From: JBHIFB01 sp046760905
GTDB lineage: Bacteria > Gemmatimonadota > CAZMKB01
Length of the DNA stretch: 33,166 nt
Assembly: GCA_046760905.1 (NCBI GenBank)
Contig: JBHIFB010000018.1
Coordinates: 1 to 33,166 of the forward strand
Direction: 5' to 3'
The translations under genes were made by a program, and so were the position numbers. Within the stretch, counting starts at the first letter, position 1, and each line of letters starts with the position of its first letter. A model generated the notes under the pieces. It did not search any database. It saw only the letters and a program-made list of their open reading frames with translations, and had not been told where the DNA came from. This document shows positions 1 through 9,146 of this stretch, in pieces.

Positions 1-69
1 CTCTTATCCACACGCCTCCACCGGCTCAAGGAGGCTTCCCTGGAATCAAACGCCTCTGTCATGCGGTGA
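1..69 (+). CDS. 3' end of an upstream gene (partial, uncertain)
   Basis: Frame 1 is open from the window edge to a TGA at 67-69 and would encode the last 22 residues of a protein. Its third codon positions are the most GC-rich of the three frames, as in the confirmed genes, which is the only support. Frame 2 is also open, to a TGA at 83-85 that would overlap the next start as ATGA. The choice of frame is therefore weak and no function can be assigned. Confidence 0.3.
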   Translation, partial: LLSTRLHRLKEASLESNASVMR

Positions 70-81
70 CATTTTACGACG

Positions 82-1359
82 ATGAGAATCCTATACATTT
101 CCGCTGATTACGGTATCCCGATTCTTGGAAACAAAGGCGGGTCCGTACATGTAAGGGAGATGGCAAAGGTGTTTCATCAGCTTGGCCATGAGGTCTTTAC
201 GATCACGCCGAGGATGGATGGAGACGAAAGTAATCATTTCTGCGGCAACTTGATAGAAATTCAGATTCCCGGCTATGAGAGGGAAATCCTGCAGAAATTG
301 AAGGATAACGGCAGAGGTGATCGCATGGAACAGGCTTTATTCAAGGAAATCCGATCCATCTTATCTAATCGACTTATATTCGATCAGATACAGGCTCTGA
401 AGAGAGCTCATACAATCGATCTCGTGTATGAAAGATTCTCACTCTGGAACTACTCGGGAGTAGAGGCGGCGAAGTCCATCGGTGTTCCCCATGTCCTTGA
501 AGTCAACGCTCCGCTATCCATCGAGCAGGAGAAGTATCGTATGCTGCACCTGAAATCTCTGGCCAATGGTATAGAAGATGTGCTGTTCGAGAAAACGGAT
601 GCTATTATCGCAGTTTCAAAGGGTGTAAAAGAGTACATAAAACGACGCGGCATCCGGGCATCCAAGATCAAAGTGATTCCCAATTCCGTTGATCCTGATC
701 TTTTCTGCCCTGTTACGGATCGTATAGAGCAGTCGTTGAAGGAGAAACTCAACATACCAGCCGGCAGATGCGTCATCGGTTTTCTAGGTTCGCTAAAAAA
801 ATGGCACGGTGTCGAGGTGATGATCGATGCGATGAGACAACTTTTATCGCTTGCACTAGACGTCCACCTTCTCGTGGTGGGCGATGGGCCACTGCGGAGC
901 TGGATCGAAGATGCGATGCGAAAGGAAAGGTTACACACCCGGATTACTATGGCCGGTGAGATTCCATATTCTGATGTGCCGGATTACATTCGGGTCATGG
1001 ACATACCGATTGCTCCGTATCTTGATATCCCTGAGTTCTATTTCTCACCGATCAAGATCTATGAATATATGTCAACCGGCAAGCCACCTGTAACAAGCAG
1101 AATAGGGCAAATACCCGAAGTTGTACAGGAAGGTAAAACAGGGCTTTTGTGTACGCCGGGCTCCCCCGATGACCTGGTGAAGAAGATACTGTTTCTAATG
1201 GAAAATCCTGACGTTAGTCAGGCGATCGGAGTAAGAGCACGAAAATGGATCATTAGAAACAGCAGCTGGAGGAAGAATGCTGAAAAGGTGCTCACGATCG
1301 CGGAGGAATTATGTCAAACGAACAAGCGGCTGGTCGCCGGAGAATTGCTTACATCCTGA
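82..1359 (+). CDS. GT4-family glycosyltransferase
   Basis: Predicted GT-B glycosyltransferase of group 1/GT4, transferring a sugar from a nucleotide donor to a glycan or lipid acceptor at the cytoplasmic face. The 425 residues open with a Rossmann start (MRILYISADY) and a Gly-rich loop (NKGGSVHVREMA, about 17-28). The C-terminal nucleotide-binding half shows GFLGSLKKWHG (233-243), VVGDGP (265-270), SPIKIYEYMSTGKP (322-335) and IGQIPEV (341-347), the usual GT4 signature region. There is no clear ribosome-binding site before the ATG, so it may be coupled to an upstream gene. Its last 49 bases overlap the next glycosyltransferase. Donor and acceptor cannot be read from sequence; the ABC exporter and two kinases downstream suggest a surface glycoconjugate. 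Confidence 0.88.
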   Translation: MRILYISADYGIPILGNKGGSVHVREMAKVFHQLGHEVFTITPRMDGDESNHFCGNLIEIQIPGYEREILQKLKDNGRGDRMEQALFKEIRSILSNRLIFDQIQALKRAHTIDLVYERFSLWNYSGVEAAKSIGVPHVLEVNAPLSIEQEKYRMLHLKSLANGIEDVLFEKTDAIIAVSKGVKEYIKRRGIRASKIKVIPNSVDPDLFCPVTDRIEQSLKEKLNIPAGRCVIGFLGSLKKWHGVEVMIDAMRQLLSLALDVHLLVVGDGPLRSWIEDAMRKERLHTRITMAGEIPYSDVPDYIRVMDIPIAPYLDIPEFYFSPIKIYEYMSTGKPPVTSRIGQIPEVVQEGKTGLLCTPGSPDDLVKKILFLMENPDVSQAIGVRARKWIIRNSSWRKNAEKVLTIAEELCQTNKRLVAGELLTS

Positions 1360-2555
1360 AGAGGTTCCCTCGCCTGTCCGAAACCTTCATAGCCAATGAG
1401 ATTCTCTCCCTGGCCAAGAAGGGATTCGATATAAGAATCTTCTCGATAAAAGATCCGGGCGACCCACTGCATCCGTTCGTTCACGAGTTGATGCGCTCGG
1501 TTAGCTATCTGCCGGAAATATCGAAAAGAAATTTTCTTTCATTCCTTTCTGCACACCTGCATTCACTCGCCAGAAGACCTTCCGGCTATGTTAGATGCCT
1601 TGTCTATGCCTGGAAGAACCGGAGCAAAGAATCAAGGAGAAAGTTCATCCTCGCGGGGTATATAAGCAGTGTTATCTTTTCCGAAGACATACGACATATT
1701 CATTCTCACTTCGCGACAGGGAGCACAAGACTCGCAAAATACGTCCACCTTATGACAGGGGTCCCTTTCAGCTTCACCGCTCATGCAAAAGACATCTACT
1801 CAGACAGAGTCAGTGGGAAACAGCTTCGCAGAAGAATGAGGTTGGCAAGTTTCGTCATCACGATAAGCGAGTATAACAGTAGGTATCTGAAGACGATCGA
1901 ACCATCCACCCGAATACATGTAATCAGAAACGGTATCCGTATCAGCGATTTCTCTCCAAACGGAAGAGGACACCGGGGGGGAGACCGACCGGTAATACTA
2001 TCGGTGGGCAGACTGGTAGAGAAAAAAGGATTCAAGTGCCTGGTAAATGCATGCGCTGCCCTGAAGAGAGCCGGCATCGATTTCCGGTGTATCATTGTCG
2101 GCGATGGGCCGCTGAAATCCAGCATAGAGGCTCAGATCCGGGCACTTGATCTAACCGAATGCGTTAGCCTTGAAGGTTCCAAAACGCAGGATGAGCTTTT
2201 GAAGAACTACTACCAGAGAGCAGATGTCTTCGTTTTACCGTGTACAGTGGCAGGAAACAACGATAGAGATGGTATACCAGTTGTGCTCGAGGAGGCCATG
2301 GCCCTGGGGATACCGGTAATAACATCCGAAATTTCCGGAATACCGGAACTGGTTCATCACCTTGAGACAGGCATGCTGACACCGCCTGGAGACGCGGCAG
2401 CGCTATCGAATTCCATTCAAACTCTGCTTGCGGATGAGGCCCTAAGGGAGAAGCTGACAGAAGCAGCCAGGAAGCTTATCGAGACAGAATACGATGTTGA
2501 GAAGACTTCTCAGCATCTGGCAAACCTGTTCATCGGTGCCTTGAGGGATGAATAA
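1311..2555 (+). CDS. GT4-family glycosyltransferase, WcaL-like
   Basis: Second GT4 glycosyltransferase (414 residues), distinct from its neighbour. The N-terminal element KRFPRLSETFIANEI is typical of the branch containing colanic-acid WcaL-type enzymes. The C-terminal half has SVGRLVEKKGF, IVGDGP, and an acidic motif DRDGIPVVLEEAMALGIPV with ISGIPEL. The ATG is placed by a strong GGAGG at 1302-1306, four bases upstream, so the 49-base overlap with the preceding gene looks genuine. It overlaps the ABC transporter start by eight bases. The two transferases probably act in sequence on one glycan. The WcaL likeness is from motif recognition only. Confidence 0.88.
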   Translation: MSNEQAAGRRRIAYILKRFPRLSETFIANEILSLAKKGFDIRIFSIKDPGDPLHPFVHELMRSVSYLPEISKRNFLSFLSAHLHSLARRPSGYVRCLVYAWKNRSKESRRKFILAGYISSVIFSEDIRHIHSHFATGSTRLAKYVHLMTGVPFSFTAHAKDIYSDRVSGKQLRRRMRLASFVITISEYNSRYLKTIEPSTRIHVIRNGIRISDFSPNGRGHRGGDRPVILSVGRLVEKKGFKCLVNACAALKRAGIDFRCIIVGDGPLKSSIEAQIRALDLTECVSLEGSKTQDELLKNYYQRADVFVLPCTVAGNNDRDGIPVVLEEAMALGIPVITSEISGIPELVHHLETGMLTPPGDAAALSNSIQTLLADEALREKLTEAARKLIETEYDVEKTSQHLANLFIGALRDE

Positions 2556-4398
2556 GATGATTTCGATTCTTAAGAATATAAAAATGAATGACGTGAAGAA
2601 AGTGTATAGATACTTCTATCCATATTCAATCCGGTTCAGGAAGAAGCTCATCATGGCCCTTCTGAGCGCCATTGGCGTCATGACGATGGACCTTCTCAAG
2701 CCATGGCCAATCAAAATAATATTCGACGGTATACTTTTCGACAATCAGAAAGTGCAGGATTACCCTGTTCTCTCTCTCCTGTTTGAAAGGGGCACCGGCT
2801 GGGTCCTGGCCGTAACCTGCATATCGATAGTTGTCATAGCCTACTTGAAGGGCATTTTTTCATATAGGGAAAGGGTCTATACAGCTGAGGTGGGGCACCG
2901 TACAACGGCTTCAATACGCAGAAGGCTCTACGACCATCTCCAGAAACTGTCCCGATCTTTCCATGACACCAGGAAATCCGGGGACCTCATCATCCGCCTC
3001 ACAGGTGATATAAGTCTCCTAAAAGAGATGCTTGTCGATTTCATAGTAACTGTCACAGGAAAAGTACTGATCTTATTGGGAATGATGGCCATCATGCTCC
3101 TCATGGACTGGCAACTAACGTTGCTGGCACTTGTGACCGTACCAGTTTTGATGTTTTTGATTAGAAGATACACCCGGCACATCCGGATGTCCACTACCAG
3201 AGCTCGACATAAAGAAGGAAAAGTGGCATCTCTGGCATATGAATCTTTGAACTCGATATCGCTGATACAGGCATTGTCTCTGGAAGAAGTGCAGTATGAT
3301 AAATTCTCGAAGTATAACAGGAGTAACCTCAGGGCCGGCCTCCGGACGACCAAATTGATAGCCGCGTTCCAGAGAATCGTCGAACTCCTCCTCGCCGCCG
3401 GTTCTTGTTTCGTAATGTGGTTCGGGGTTCGTAGGGTTCTGGATGGATCCCTTTCCCCCGGCGACCTCCTTGTGTTCACCTCATATATGAAGGATATGTA
3501 TCGTCCGCTACGTCAGCTTTCCAGACTCACCTCACGCATTGGCAAATCCACTGCCTGCGGGGAAAGAATACTCGAAATACTGGATCAGGAACCTTCGATT
3601 AGAGATGCCCCCAACGCACTGACCGCCGAGCCATTCAGCGGAAGGATATGCTTTGACCATGTGAACTTCTCATACAACGGCGATATGCCAGCCCTGACAA
3701 ATATCAACTTCACCATAGAGGCCGGTCAGACCGTTGCTCTTGTCGGTCCATCAGGGGCAGGAAAGACAACCATAGCCAGTCTCATGCTCCGTTTCTACGA
3801 TCCTCAGAGTGGGAGCATAAGAATAGATGATCACGACATAAGAAGCATTACATTGAAATCACTCAGGACACAAATCAGCGTGATATTGCACGAACCTCAT
3901 GTCTTTGGAACCACCATCAGGGAAAACATTGCCATGGGGAAACTCGACGCCACAGAACGGGAAATCATAAAAGCCGCGAGGATAACCCATGCCCATGACT
4001 TTATAATGAAGATGGAAAATGGTTATGACACTGTTGTGGGAGAATCCGGCTCCACACTTTCAAGAGGACAGAAGCAGAGGATAGCCCTTGCCAGGACGGC
4101 GATCCGAGAGGCGCCGATCATCATACTCGACGAACCTACGACTGGGCTCGATGCAGAATCGGAACTTTTCGTCCTGGATGCCCTTGAGCGAATAATGCGT
4201 GATAGAACCTGCATCATCATCGCTCATAGATTTTCAAATTTAGTGTCATCGGATCGAATCCTCGTCCTGGATAATGGGAAAATAATAGAAGACGGTAACC
4301 ACGAAGAACTATTGCGCTCCAGCACCAGGTACAGGGAACTCTATTCAATACAGACAGAACAAGGTATGAGGGGCAATATAGGCGGAGATTTCCTATGA
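2548..4398 (+). CDS. ABC exporter, fused membrane and ATPase domains (MsbA-like)
   Basis: Half-transporter of 616 residues that should work as a homodimer exporting a lipid, glycolipid or glycan across the inner membrane. The N-terminal half (about 30-330) contains the hydrophobic segments of an ABC_membrane domain. The ATPase domain (about 365-605) shows Walker A GPSGAGKTT (400-408), signature LSRGQ (504-508), Walker B IIILDEP (524-530), D-loop GLD and switch His560. The Q-loop residue, normally Gln, is His448 (ILHEPHVF). The gene overlaps both neighbours (8 bases upstream, ATGA downstream), so it is translationally coupled to a glycosyltransferase and a kinase. This context favours a glycoconjugate substrate over a drug. 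Confidence 0.9.
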   Translation: MNKMISILKNIKMNDVKKVYRYFYPYSIRFRKKLIMALLSAIGVMTMDLLKPWPIKIIFDGILFDNQKVQDYPVLSLLFERGTGWVLAVTCISIVVIAYLKGIFSYRERVYTAEVGHRTTASIRRRLYDHLQKLSRSFHDTRKSGDLIIRLTGDISLLKEMLVDFIVTVTGKVLILLGMMAIMLLMDWQLTLLALVTVPVLMFLIRRYTRHIRMSTTRARHKEGKVASLAYESLNSISLIQALSLEEVQYDKFSKYNRSNLRAGLRTTKLIAAFQRIVELLLAAGSCFVMWFGVRRVLDGSLSPGDLLVFTSYMKDMYRPLRQLSRLTSRIGKSTACGERILEILDQEPSIRDAPNALTAEPFSGRICFDHVNFSYNGDMPALTNINFTIEAGQTVALVGPSGAGKTTIASLMLRFYDPQSGSIRIDDHDIRSITLKSLRTQISVILHEPHVFGTTIRENIAMGKLDATEREIIKAARITHAHDFIMKMENGYDTVVGESGSTLSRGQKQRIALARTAIREAPIIILDEPTTGLDAESELFVLDALERIMRDRTCIIIAHRFSNLVSSDRILVLDNGKIIEDGNHEELLRSSTRYRELYSIQTEQGMRGNIGGDFL

Positions 4399-5771
4399 AT
4401 AAGCTCATCTCACTCCCGAACGATCCGCTATTCCCCGCCCTGGCAGACGCCGTTGACTCGGATACTATGACCGCCATCCTCCGGGATGAACTGTCGGGCG
4501 CAAGCGAGCGGAACGGACATGAACTGATCGAATGCATACCGGAATACTTCCGCTACAAACCGGGAGTGAGTTGCATAATCGGATATCGTCTTGAGATTTC
4601 AGACATCGGTGGTTTTACAGGTAAAACCCAGCGCGTGTATGGAAGGTTCGTTGATCCACAACAGGGAAGAGCGTCATTCGAGAAGGCGCTGAAGACACAC
4701 AAGGCAATCCCCAATTACGGCCCACCCATAACTTATATCAAGAAATTAGGCATGATGCTCTCGTTTTTTCCAAATGACAGATGCCTGCGAGGACTTCGAT
4801 TCGCCCTTTATCCAGACAAGCTGAAACGAATCGCACAGCATAACCTTCGAGATTTCTTGGGTGAGCACTGGCGGATAAGGGGCAGAAGGAGCCAAATAGA
4901 AATTCTGAGCTATAAACCGGAACGACACTGTGTCGTGAAATGCCAGCTGGGATTAAGAAATATAGATACCGGCGAAAAGAAACAAATGAAGGTTATCGCG
5001 AAACTGCTAAGACCGGAAAAAGCACACAAGCTGTATGATGCGAATGAGCAGATATGGGAACTGTTCAGAAGTGCGGGGAGGACTCAGATCATACCGAGGC
5101 CTCTGGCTTTCGATCCTTCGTTTTCGCTTTTCTTCCAGGAGGATGTCGGTGGCAGCCACCCCTCCTACCAGGAGTGCTCTGCCGGGATACCACAAGAACT
5201 AATCTGCCAGATAGCTGGACGATTGAGGTCGCTTCATGATGTTGTGCTAAATGGGATAAGGAGATACCCCCCCGAACAGGAACTCAGGGACCTGGAGGAA
5301 TCGATACTGGAAACAGCAAAGGTATTGCCGGATGAAGGGGAAGGTCTGCTGGAACAATTGCATCATGTTTGTGAAGAATTCCACATTCTAAGGCCTAGAA
5401 CACTTCAGACAGTGCACGGTGATTTTCATCTGGAGCAGGTCATGATTACAAACTCCGGCCCGGTGATTCTCGATCTTGACGAGATAAGAGCCTCGGACCC
5501 GCTCTCTGATGTGGCAAATTTCACGGCTCACCTGTTGAAACTCCAGATGGAGGGAATCTGCTCCAGAGAAGAGGTAGAAAAGGCAGAGCAGGTGTTTATA
5601 GAGAGCTATTTCAGGAAAAGGGAGATTCAAAGTTTAAAGTCCGCTTATCTGTGGCATAAAAAGGTATCTCTGATCAGACTTGCTTTGAGCAACCTGAAAT
5701 TTCTTCGGCCAGATTGGCGCGGTAAGATGAATTCTTTTCTGAACGAGGTGAAGAGGCTAAGCATTCGGTAA
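4395..5771 (+). CDS. APH-fold phosphotransferase with duplicated N-lobe
   Basis: Aminoglycoside-phosphotransferase-fold kinase of 458 residues, much longer than the usual 260-300. The catalytic loop is HGDFHLEQV (341-349) and the Mg-binding motif is LDLDE (359-363). The Asn normally ending HGDxHxxN is Gln348. The N-terminal half looks duplicated. FRYKPGVSC...RVYGRF...FF (about 52-127) resembles LSYKPERHC...KVIAKL...FF (about 171-248), so two N-lobe-like units seem to precede one C-lobe. It overlaps the ABC exporter by ATGA. Given the neighbours, the substrate is more likely a sugar or lipid-linked sugar than an antibiotic, but this is inferred. Confidence 0.8.
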   Translation: MNKLISLPNDPLFPALADAVDSDTMTAILRDELSGASERNGHELIECIPEYFRYKPGVSCIIGYRLEISDIGGFTGKTQRVYGRFVDPQQGRASFEKALKTHKAIPNYGPPITYIKKLGMMLSFFPNDRCLRGLRFALYPDKLKRIAQHNLRDFLGEHWRIRGRRSQIEILSYKPERHCVVKCQLGLRNIDTGEKKQMKVIAKLLRPEKAHKLYDANEQIWELFRSAGRTQIIPRPLAFDPSFSLFFQEDVGGSHPSYQECSAGIPQELICQIAGRLRSLHDVVLNGIRRYPPEQELRDLEESILETAKVLPDEGEGLLEQLHHVCEEFHILRPRTLQTVHGDFHLEQVMITNSGPVILDLDEIRASDPLSDVANFTAHLLKLQMEGICSREEVEKAEQVFIESYFRKREIQSLKSAYLWHKKVSLIRLALSNLKFLRPDWRGKMNSFLNEVKRLSIR

Positions 5772-5804
5772 ACGACGAATTGTGAAAGAAGTGAAAGATC
5801 GGAT

Positions 5805-7220
5805 ATGAGAGGAAGAAAAATTATCAAGCCCGATAATGCTGAATATATAAGAATGGTCATGGACCATCGTGCCATGCATCGGAAACTGGCAGCCGTCCTG
5901 TTTCCAGGGGATGAGGATAAACTCAAAATCCGCATACACAGAGCCTTTCCCTGGTCACTCCCAGGAAAGGGTGTGATCGAATATGAAATAATTATGAGGG
6001 AGGGGCTCGGTCATAAAACCGAAACGAAAATCATTAACGCCCATCATAATAACGCTAAAAAAGGGCCGATGAAAACCCTGAGAGCCGGTTCCTCGCCCCT
6101 TACAGATTCGGAAAGAGAGCTCTTTCTCACCGGGAAGAAGGCATTGGCTCTCACAGATCCCCCTGTCATACTTTCGACTTATCCCCTCGATAGCCGTATG
6201 AGTTGGCTGCCGGACCTGATGGATACCAAGTCGATAGGTCAGCTACTCGAGCGCCATCTTTCAGATTTCCTAAATGGGAGAAGTGTTTCAGCAGTAAGCG
6301 GCCCTGCATTGCTCGGATACAGATTCGGTAAAAGGTGCACACTTAAATACGATGTCAGAATTCTCGGCGCAGAGGGAGAAGGACCAGCTGAAATTCAGCT
6401 TATTGGAAAGACTTATCGCGATTCAAGGGGGCGGAGTACCTTTAACAACCTTCAGCAGCTCTGGAACTGGTCGCTGTCAGTCGCCGGTACACGCCCCCCT
6501 GTTATTCCAAGGCCGTTTTGTTACGTGCCTGAGTATAGAATGTGTCTTCGGGAATCAAAGAAGGGATTCGATCTCTCCGAACTCAAGGTCAGAGAGGTTC
6601 GCCACGAATTACTATCAAGGGTAAGTGAGATACTTTCGACTTTCCATGCTTCAGAAGTAAGTGTCGCAGGTCACTTCACTCTTGAGGATGAAATTTCTCT
6701 GCTCGATAGAATGAGTGCCTACCTTCCGGTTGTACGACCCGAACTCGAAGTGATGAGCCGTAAAATGCTCGATCTTATTCGGAGGAAAGCCAGCAGTTTG
6801 AGGATCAAAAACTACACGCCACGGATAACGCATCGCGATTTTCACGACAAGCAGATCATCGTCGGAGTGAATGAAATGTATCTCACTGATTTTGACACCG
6901 TCGCAATGTCGGATCAGACGATAGATGTTGGGAATTTCCTTGCTCACATATTCCTGAGATCTCTACAAGTAGGCGAATCACGGGAAGAAATGCTACGAGA
7001 CTCTTATATCTTTCTTTCGGCTTATATTCTCCATAATCCTCCCGCTGACATGGAGAAGATAGCCTTCTATCGGATGACATCACTTTATAGGCTCGCCTGC
7101 CTCTATGCTTACAGACCATCATGGAAGGGATTAGTGGTGAAACTGCTCGAAGAGTGCTGGAATCAAGCCGAACATAGTGGGGATTACATTTTAGATCTGC
7201 ATTCAAGAAGCGAGGTTTAA
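5805..7220 (+). CDS. APH-fold phosphotransferase, second copy
   Basis: A second APH-fold protein (471 residues), diverged from the preceding one but with the same layout. It has a poorly conserved N-terminal 150 residues, then an N-lobe with GYRFGKRCTLKYD (171-183), then the catalytic loop THRDFHDKQ (342-350) and LTDFD (360-364). It too has Gln (350) in place of the catalytic-loop Asn. The N-terminal unit carries FPWSLPGKGVIEYEI (48-62) where the sister protein has its first YKPG-C motif. This suggests the same double N-lobe, with a decayed first copy. It starts 33 bases after the previous stop and lies directly before the sulfatase-like gene. Two kinases may phosphorylate different positions of one product, or one may be regulatory. 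Confidence 0.75.
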   Translation: MRGRKIIKPDNAEYIRMVMDHRAMHRKLAAVLFPGDEDKLKIRIHRAFPWSLPGKGVIEYEIIMREGLGHKTETKIINAHHNNAKKGPMKTLRAGSSPLTDSERELFLTGKKALALTDPPVILSTYPLDSRMSWLPDLMDTKSIGQLLERHLSDFLNGRSVSAVSGPALLGYRFGKRCTLKYDVRILGAEGEGPAEIQLIGKTYRDSRGRSTFNNLQQLWNWSLSVAGTRPPVIPRPFCYVPEYRMCLRESKKGFDLSELKVREVRHELLSRVSEILSTFHASEVSVAGHFTLEDEISLLDRMSAYLPVVRPELEVMSRKMLDLIRRKASSLRIKNYTPRITHRDFHDKQIIVGVNEMYLTDFDTVAMSDQTIDVGNFLAHIFLRSLQVGESREEMLRDSYIFLSAYILHNPPADMEKIAFYRMTSLYRLACLYAYRPSWKGLVVKLLEECWNQAEHSGDYILDLHSRSEV

Positions 7221-9146
7221 GTGATGAAGAATCGTATAACTTCAGTTCTAGTTTCCTGCATGATTCTCATTTTGTCTTACACTTATTCGTTGTCCGAGGT
7301 ACCCGGAAGCGGAGTCTCCGACGATGCTCATAACGTGCTCATAATACTCATCGACGCACTACGAGCTGATCATCTGGGATGTTACGGATACGAGCGAGAA
7401 ACGAGCCCTCACATAGATGAACTTTCCAAATCTTCCGTTGTTTTCAACCAGGCGATAAGCCCATCGAGCTGGACCAAACCATCCATCCCATCGCTTTTCA
7501 CTTCACTGTATCCTTCCAGACACGGTGTGTTCGAGGGAAGCAGCAAGGATACGGAGGGACACATCACATCAGACATATTGCAGGATACTCTGATCACGAT
7601 GGCAGAGGTATTCAGGGATAACGGCTACAGTACGGTTGCTTTCATCCACAATGCACAACTCAGAGGTTTTCTGGGCTTCTCACAGGGATTCGACCTCTAT
7701 AACGACAGGGCGGGAGACGCTGAAGAAATCAACACGTCGTTTCTCTCGTGGCTTGAAACGAGACCGGAAGTCCCTTTCTTTGCCTACCTCCACTACCTGG
7801 ATGTTCACTTTCCTTACCAACCTCCTTCACCATATGATACCATATTCGGAAACTATAAATCCGACATCGATTTCTATTCAAAGGAATGGAAGATTCTTAG
7901 GAGGAGAATAAATGATGGAGAGATCGAACTTGCAGATGAGGATCTGGAGAGGATGATCAGTCTCTATGATGGAGAATTGCGATATCTTGATGATCAGCTC
8001 GGAATCCTTCTCGAAGAACTGAAGGCAAGGAACCTGTATGATAACACGCTGCTACTCGTAACTGCCGATCACGGAGAGGAGTTTCTGGAGCACGGTAAGA
8101 TCGGCCATGGTCAATCGCTTTACAATGAACTTCTGCATATTCCACTCATTATGAAATTTCCCGCTGATTCGTGGCGAGGAAGCCGTATCGATCGACCGGT
8201 CGAACTGGTAGATCTGCTTCCCACTCTCACCGATTATCTGGGATGGAACCCTCCGATACCGAGTAGCGGCCGAAGCCTTCTGCCCTTTATCACAGGTAAG
8301 GAAACACAGGATCCAGAAACGCTTCATACATACAGTGAACTCTATCATCGAGGTACATATATGAGAAGCATCATGAAAGGGAGATACAAGCTTATAGAAA
8401 CTTATTCTGCTAATTTCAGGAGAACAGGCCCACCTTCATTCTTGACAAACATCCATGTCGGCAACCGAGTCGAGATCGAGGGTGAACTGACTGGCGATCA
8501 TTCCTTCTCTGCTACGAAGATCGGGATCGATGATAATCAGGAGGATAATGATGATGAGATAGAAGGCATCATCGAAAAAATAGTCGACGGTGGTAGAGGG
8601 TTCACCCTGATGTCGCTCAATATCATTCCCCTGCCCACAGTGCGGGTTAGAGGATTGAGTGGAGAATCACTGTCTTTGGAAAATCTCGAGGAAGGAATGT
8701 GCGTAAAATTGAACGGTCATGTCAAAGGTTCGGACGAAATGGAAGTGAACAGGATCGACCTTAAGGAGCCAAAAGGGCGAAAGTACACTCTGGAAGGGGT
8801 CATAGAGGATATGACGGAGGCCGGGAAGGATACGACTGTGATTTCGATGATGAATCTTCGAATCACAGTTGTGCATGGAATAAATGTGGACGGTGACGGG
8901 GTTCCTGTAACGGATACCATTCCAGAGCCGGCTTTGAAGGTGACCGAGCTCTACGACCTTGAGAGCGATCCAGGAGAGAGGAATAATCTTTCTGAGTCCC
9001 TGCATCAGGAATGCCAGGAGCTTAAGTCTTTGCTCTCAGAGGAATTCCCCTCCGTTTCCGCTCTCGCCGGCGTGATTAAACCGGAAGCTCAGGATCTCGA
9101 TGAGGAGACGGTGGATGAATTGAGGGCGATCGGGTATGTCGAATGA
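7221..9146 (+). CDS. Sulfatase-superfamily enzyme with Thr at the nucleophile position and a DUF5666-like insert
   Basis: Secreted alkaline-phosphatase/sulfatase-fold enzyme (641 residues; numbering from the GTG, with ATG at 7224 equally possible). A signal peptide or anchor covers about 5-26. Metal ligands are visible: LIDALRADH (43-51) and TADHGEEF (281-288), with GHG (295-297). At the formylglycine site, C/S-x-P-S-R, the sequence is T-K-P-S-I (85-89), so the nucleophile would be Thr85, as in phospho-transferring members such as LtaS and EptA. Residues about 408-572 are foreign to the fold: a tandem DUF5666-like pair lying before the family's usual C-terminal ELYDLESDPGERNNL (576-590). It probably acts on phosphate or phospho-head-group esters in the periplasm; a true sulfatase is less likely. 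Confidence 0.85.
   Translation: MMKNRITSVLVSCMILILSYTYSLSEVPGSGVSDDAHNVLIILIDALRADHLGCYGYERETSPHIDELSKSSVVFNQAISPSSWTKPSIPSLFTSLYPSRHGVFEGSSKDTEGHITSDILQDTLITMAEVFRDNGYSTVAFIHNAQLRGFLGFSQGFDLYNDRAGDAEEINTSFLSWLETRPEVPFFAYLHYLDVHFPYQPPSPYDTIFGNYKSDIDFYSKEWKILRRRINDGEIELADEDLERMISLYDGELRYLDDQLGILLEELKARNLYDNTLLLVTADHGEEFLEHGKIGHGQSLYNELLHIPLIMKFPADSWRGSRIDRPVELVDLLPTLTDYLGWNPPIPSSGRSLLPFITGKETQDPETLHTYSELYHRGTYMRSIMKGRYKLIETYSANFRRTGPPSFLTNIHVGNRVEIEGELTGDHSFSATKIGIDDNQEDNDDEIEGIIEKIVDGGRGFTLMSLNIIPLPTVRVRGLSGESLSLENLEEGMCVKLNGHVKGSDEMEVNRIDLKEPKGRKYTLEGVIEDMTEAGKDTTVISMMNLRITVVHGINVDGDGVPVTDTIPEPALKVTELYDLESDPGERNNLSESLHQECQELKSLLSEEFPSVSALAGVIKPEAQDLDEETVDELRAIGYVE
8442..8936 (+). other. Tandem DUF5666-like domain inserted in the sulfatase-like enzyme
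   Basis: Residues about 408-572 of the sulfatase-like protein hold two units with the pattern G-x-x-V-x-x-x-G ... A/V-x-x-I. Examples are GNRVEIEG with ATKIGI (414-436) and EGMCVKLNG with VNRIDL (491-514), followed by YTLEGVIEDM. The spacing between the two unit starts is 78 residues. The AlgE-like protein downstream has the same pair spaced by 77. The DUF5666 name is from pattern recognition only. Confidence 0.55.

Noticed and set aside
4395..7220. Kinase pair as aminoglycoside-resistance genes
   Set aside because: They are much longer than resistance APHs, have Gln in the catalytic loop, and sit in a glycan/export operon.
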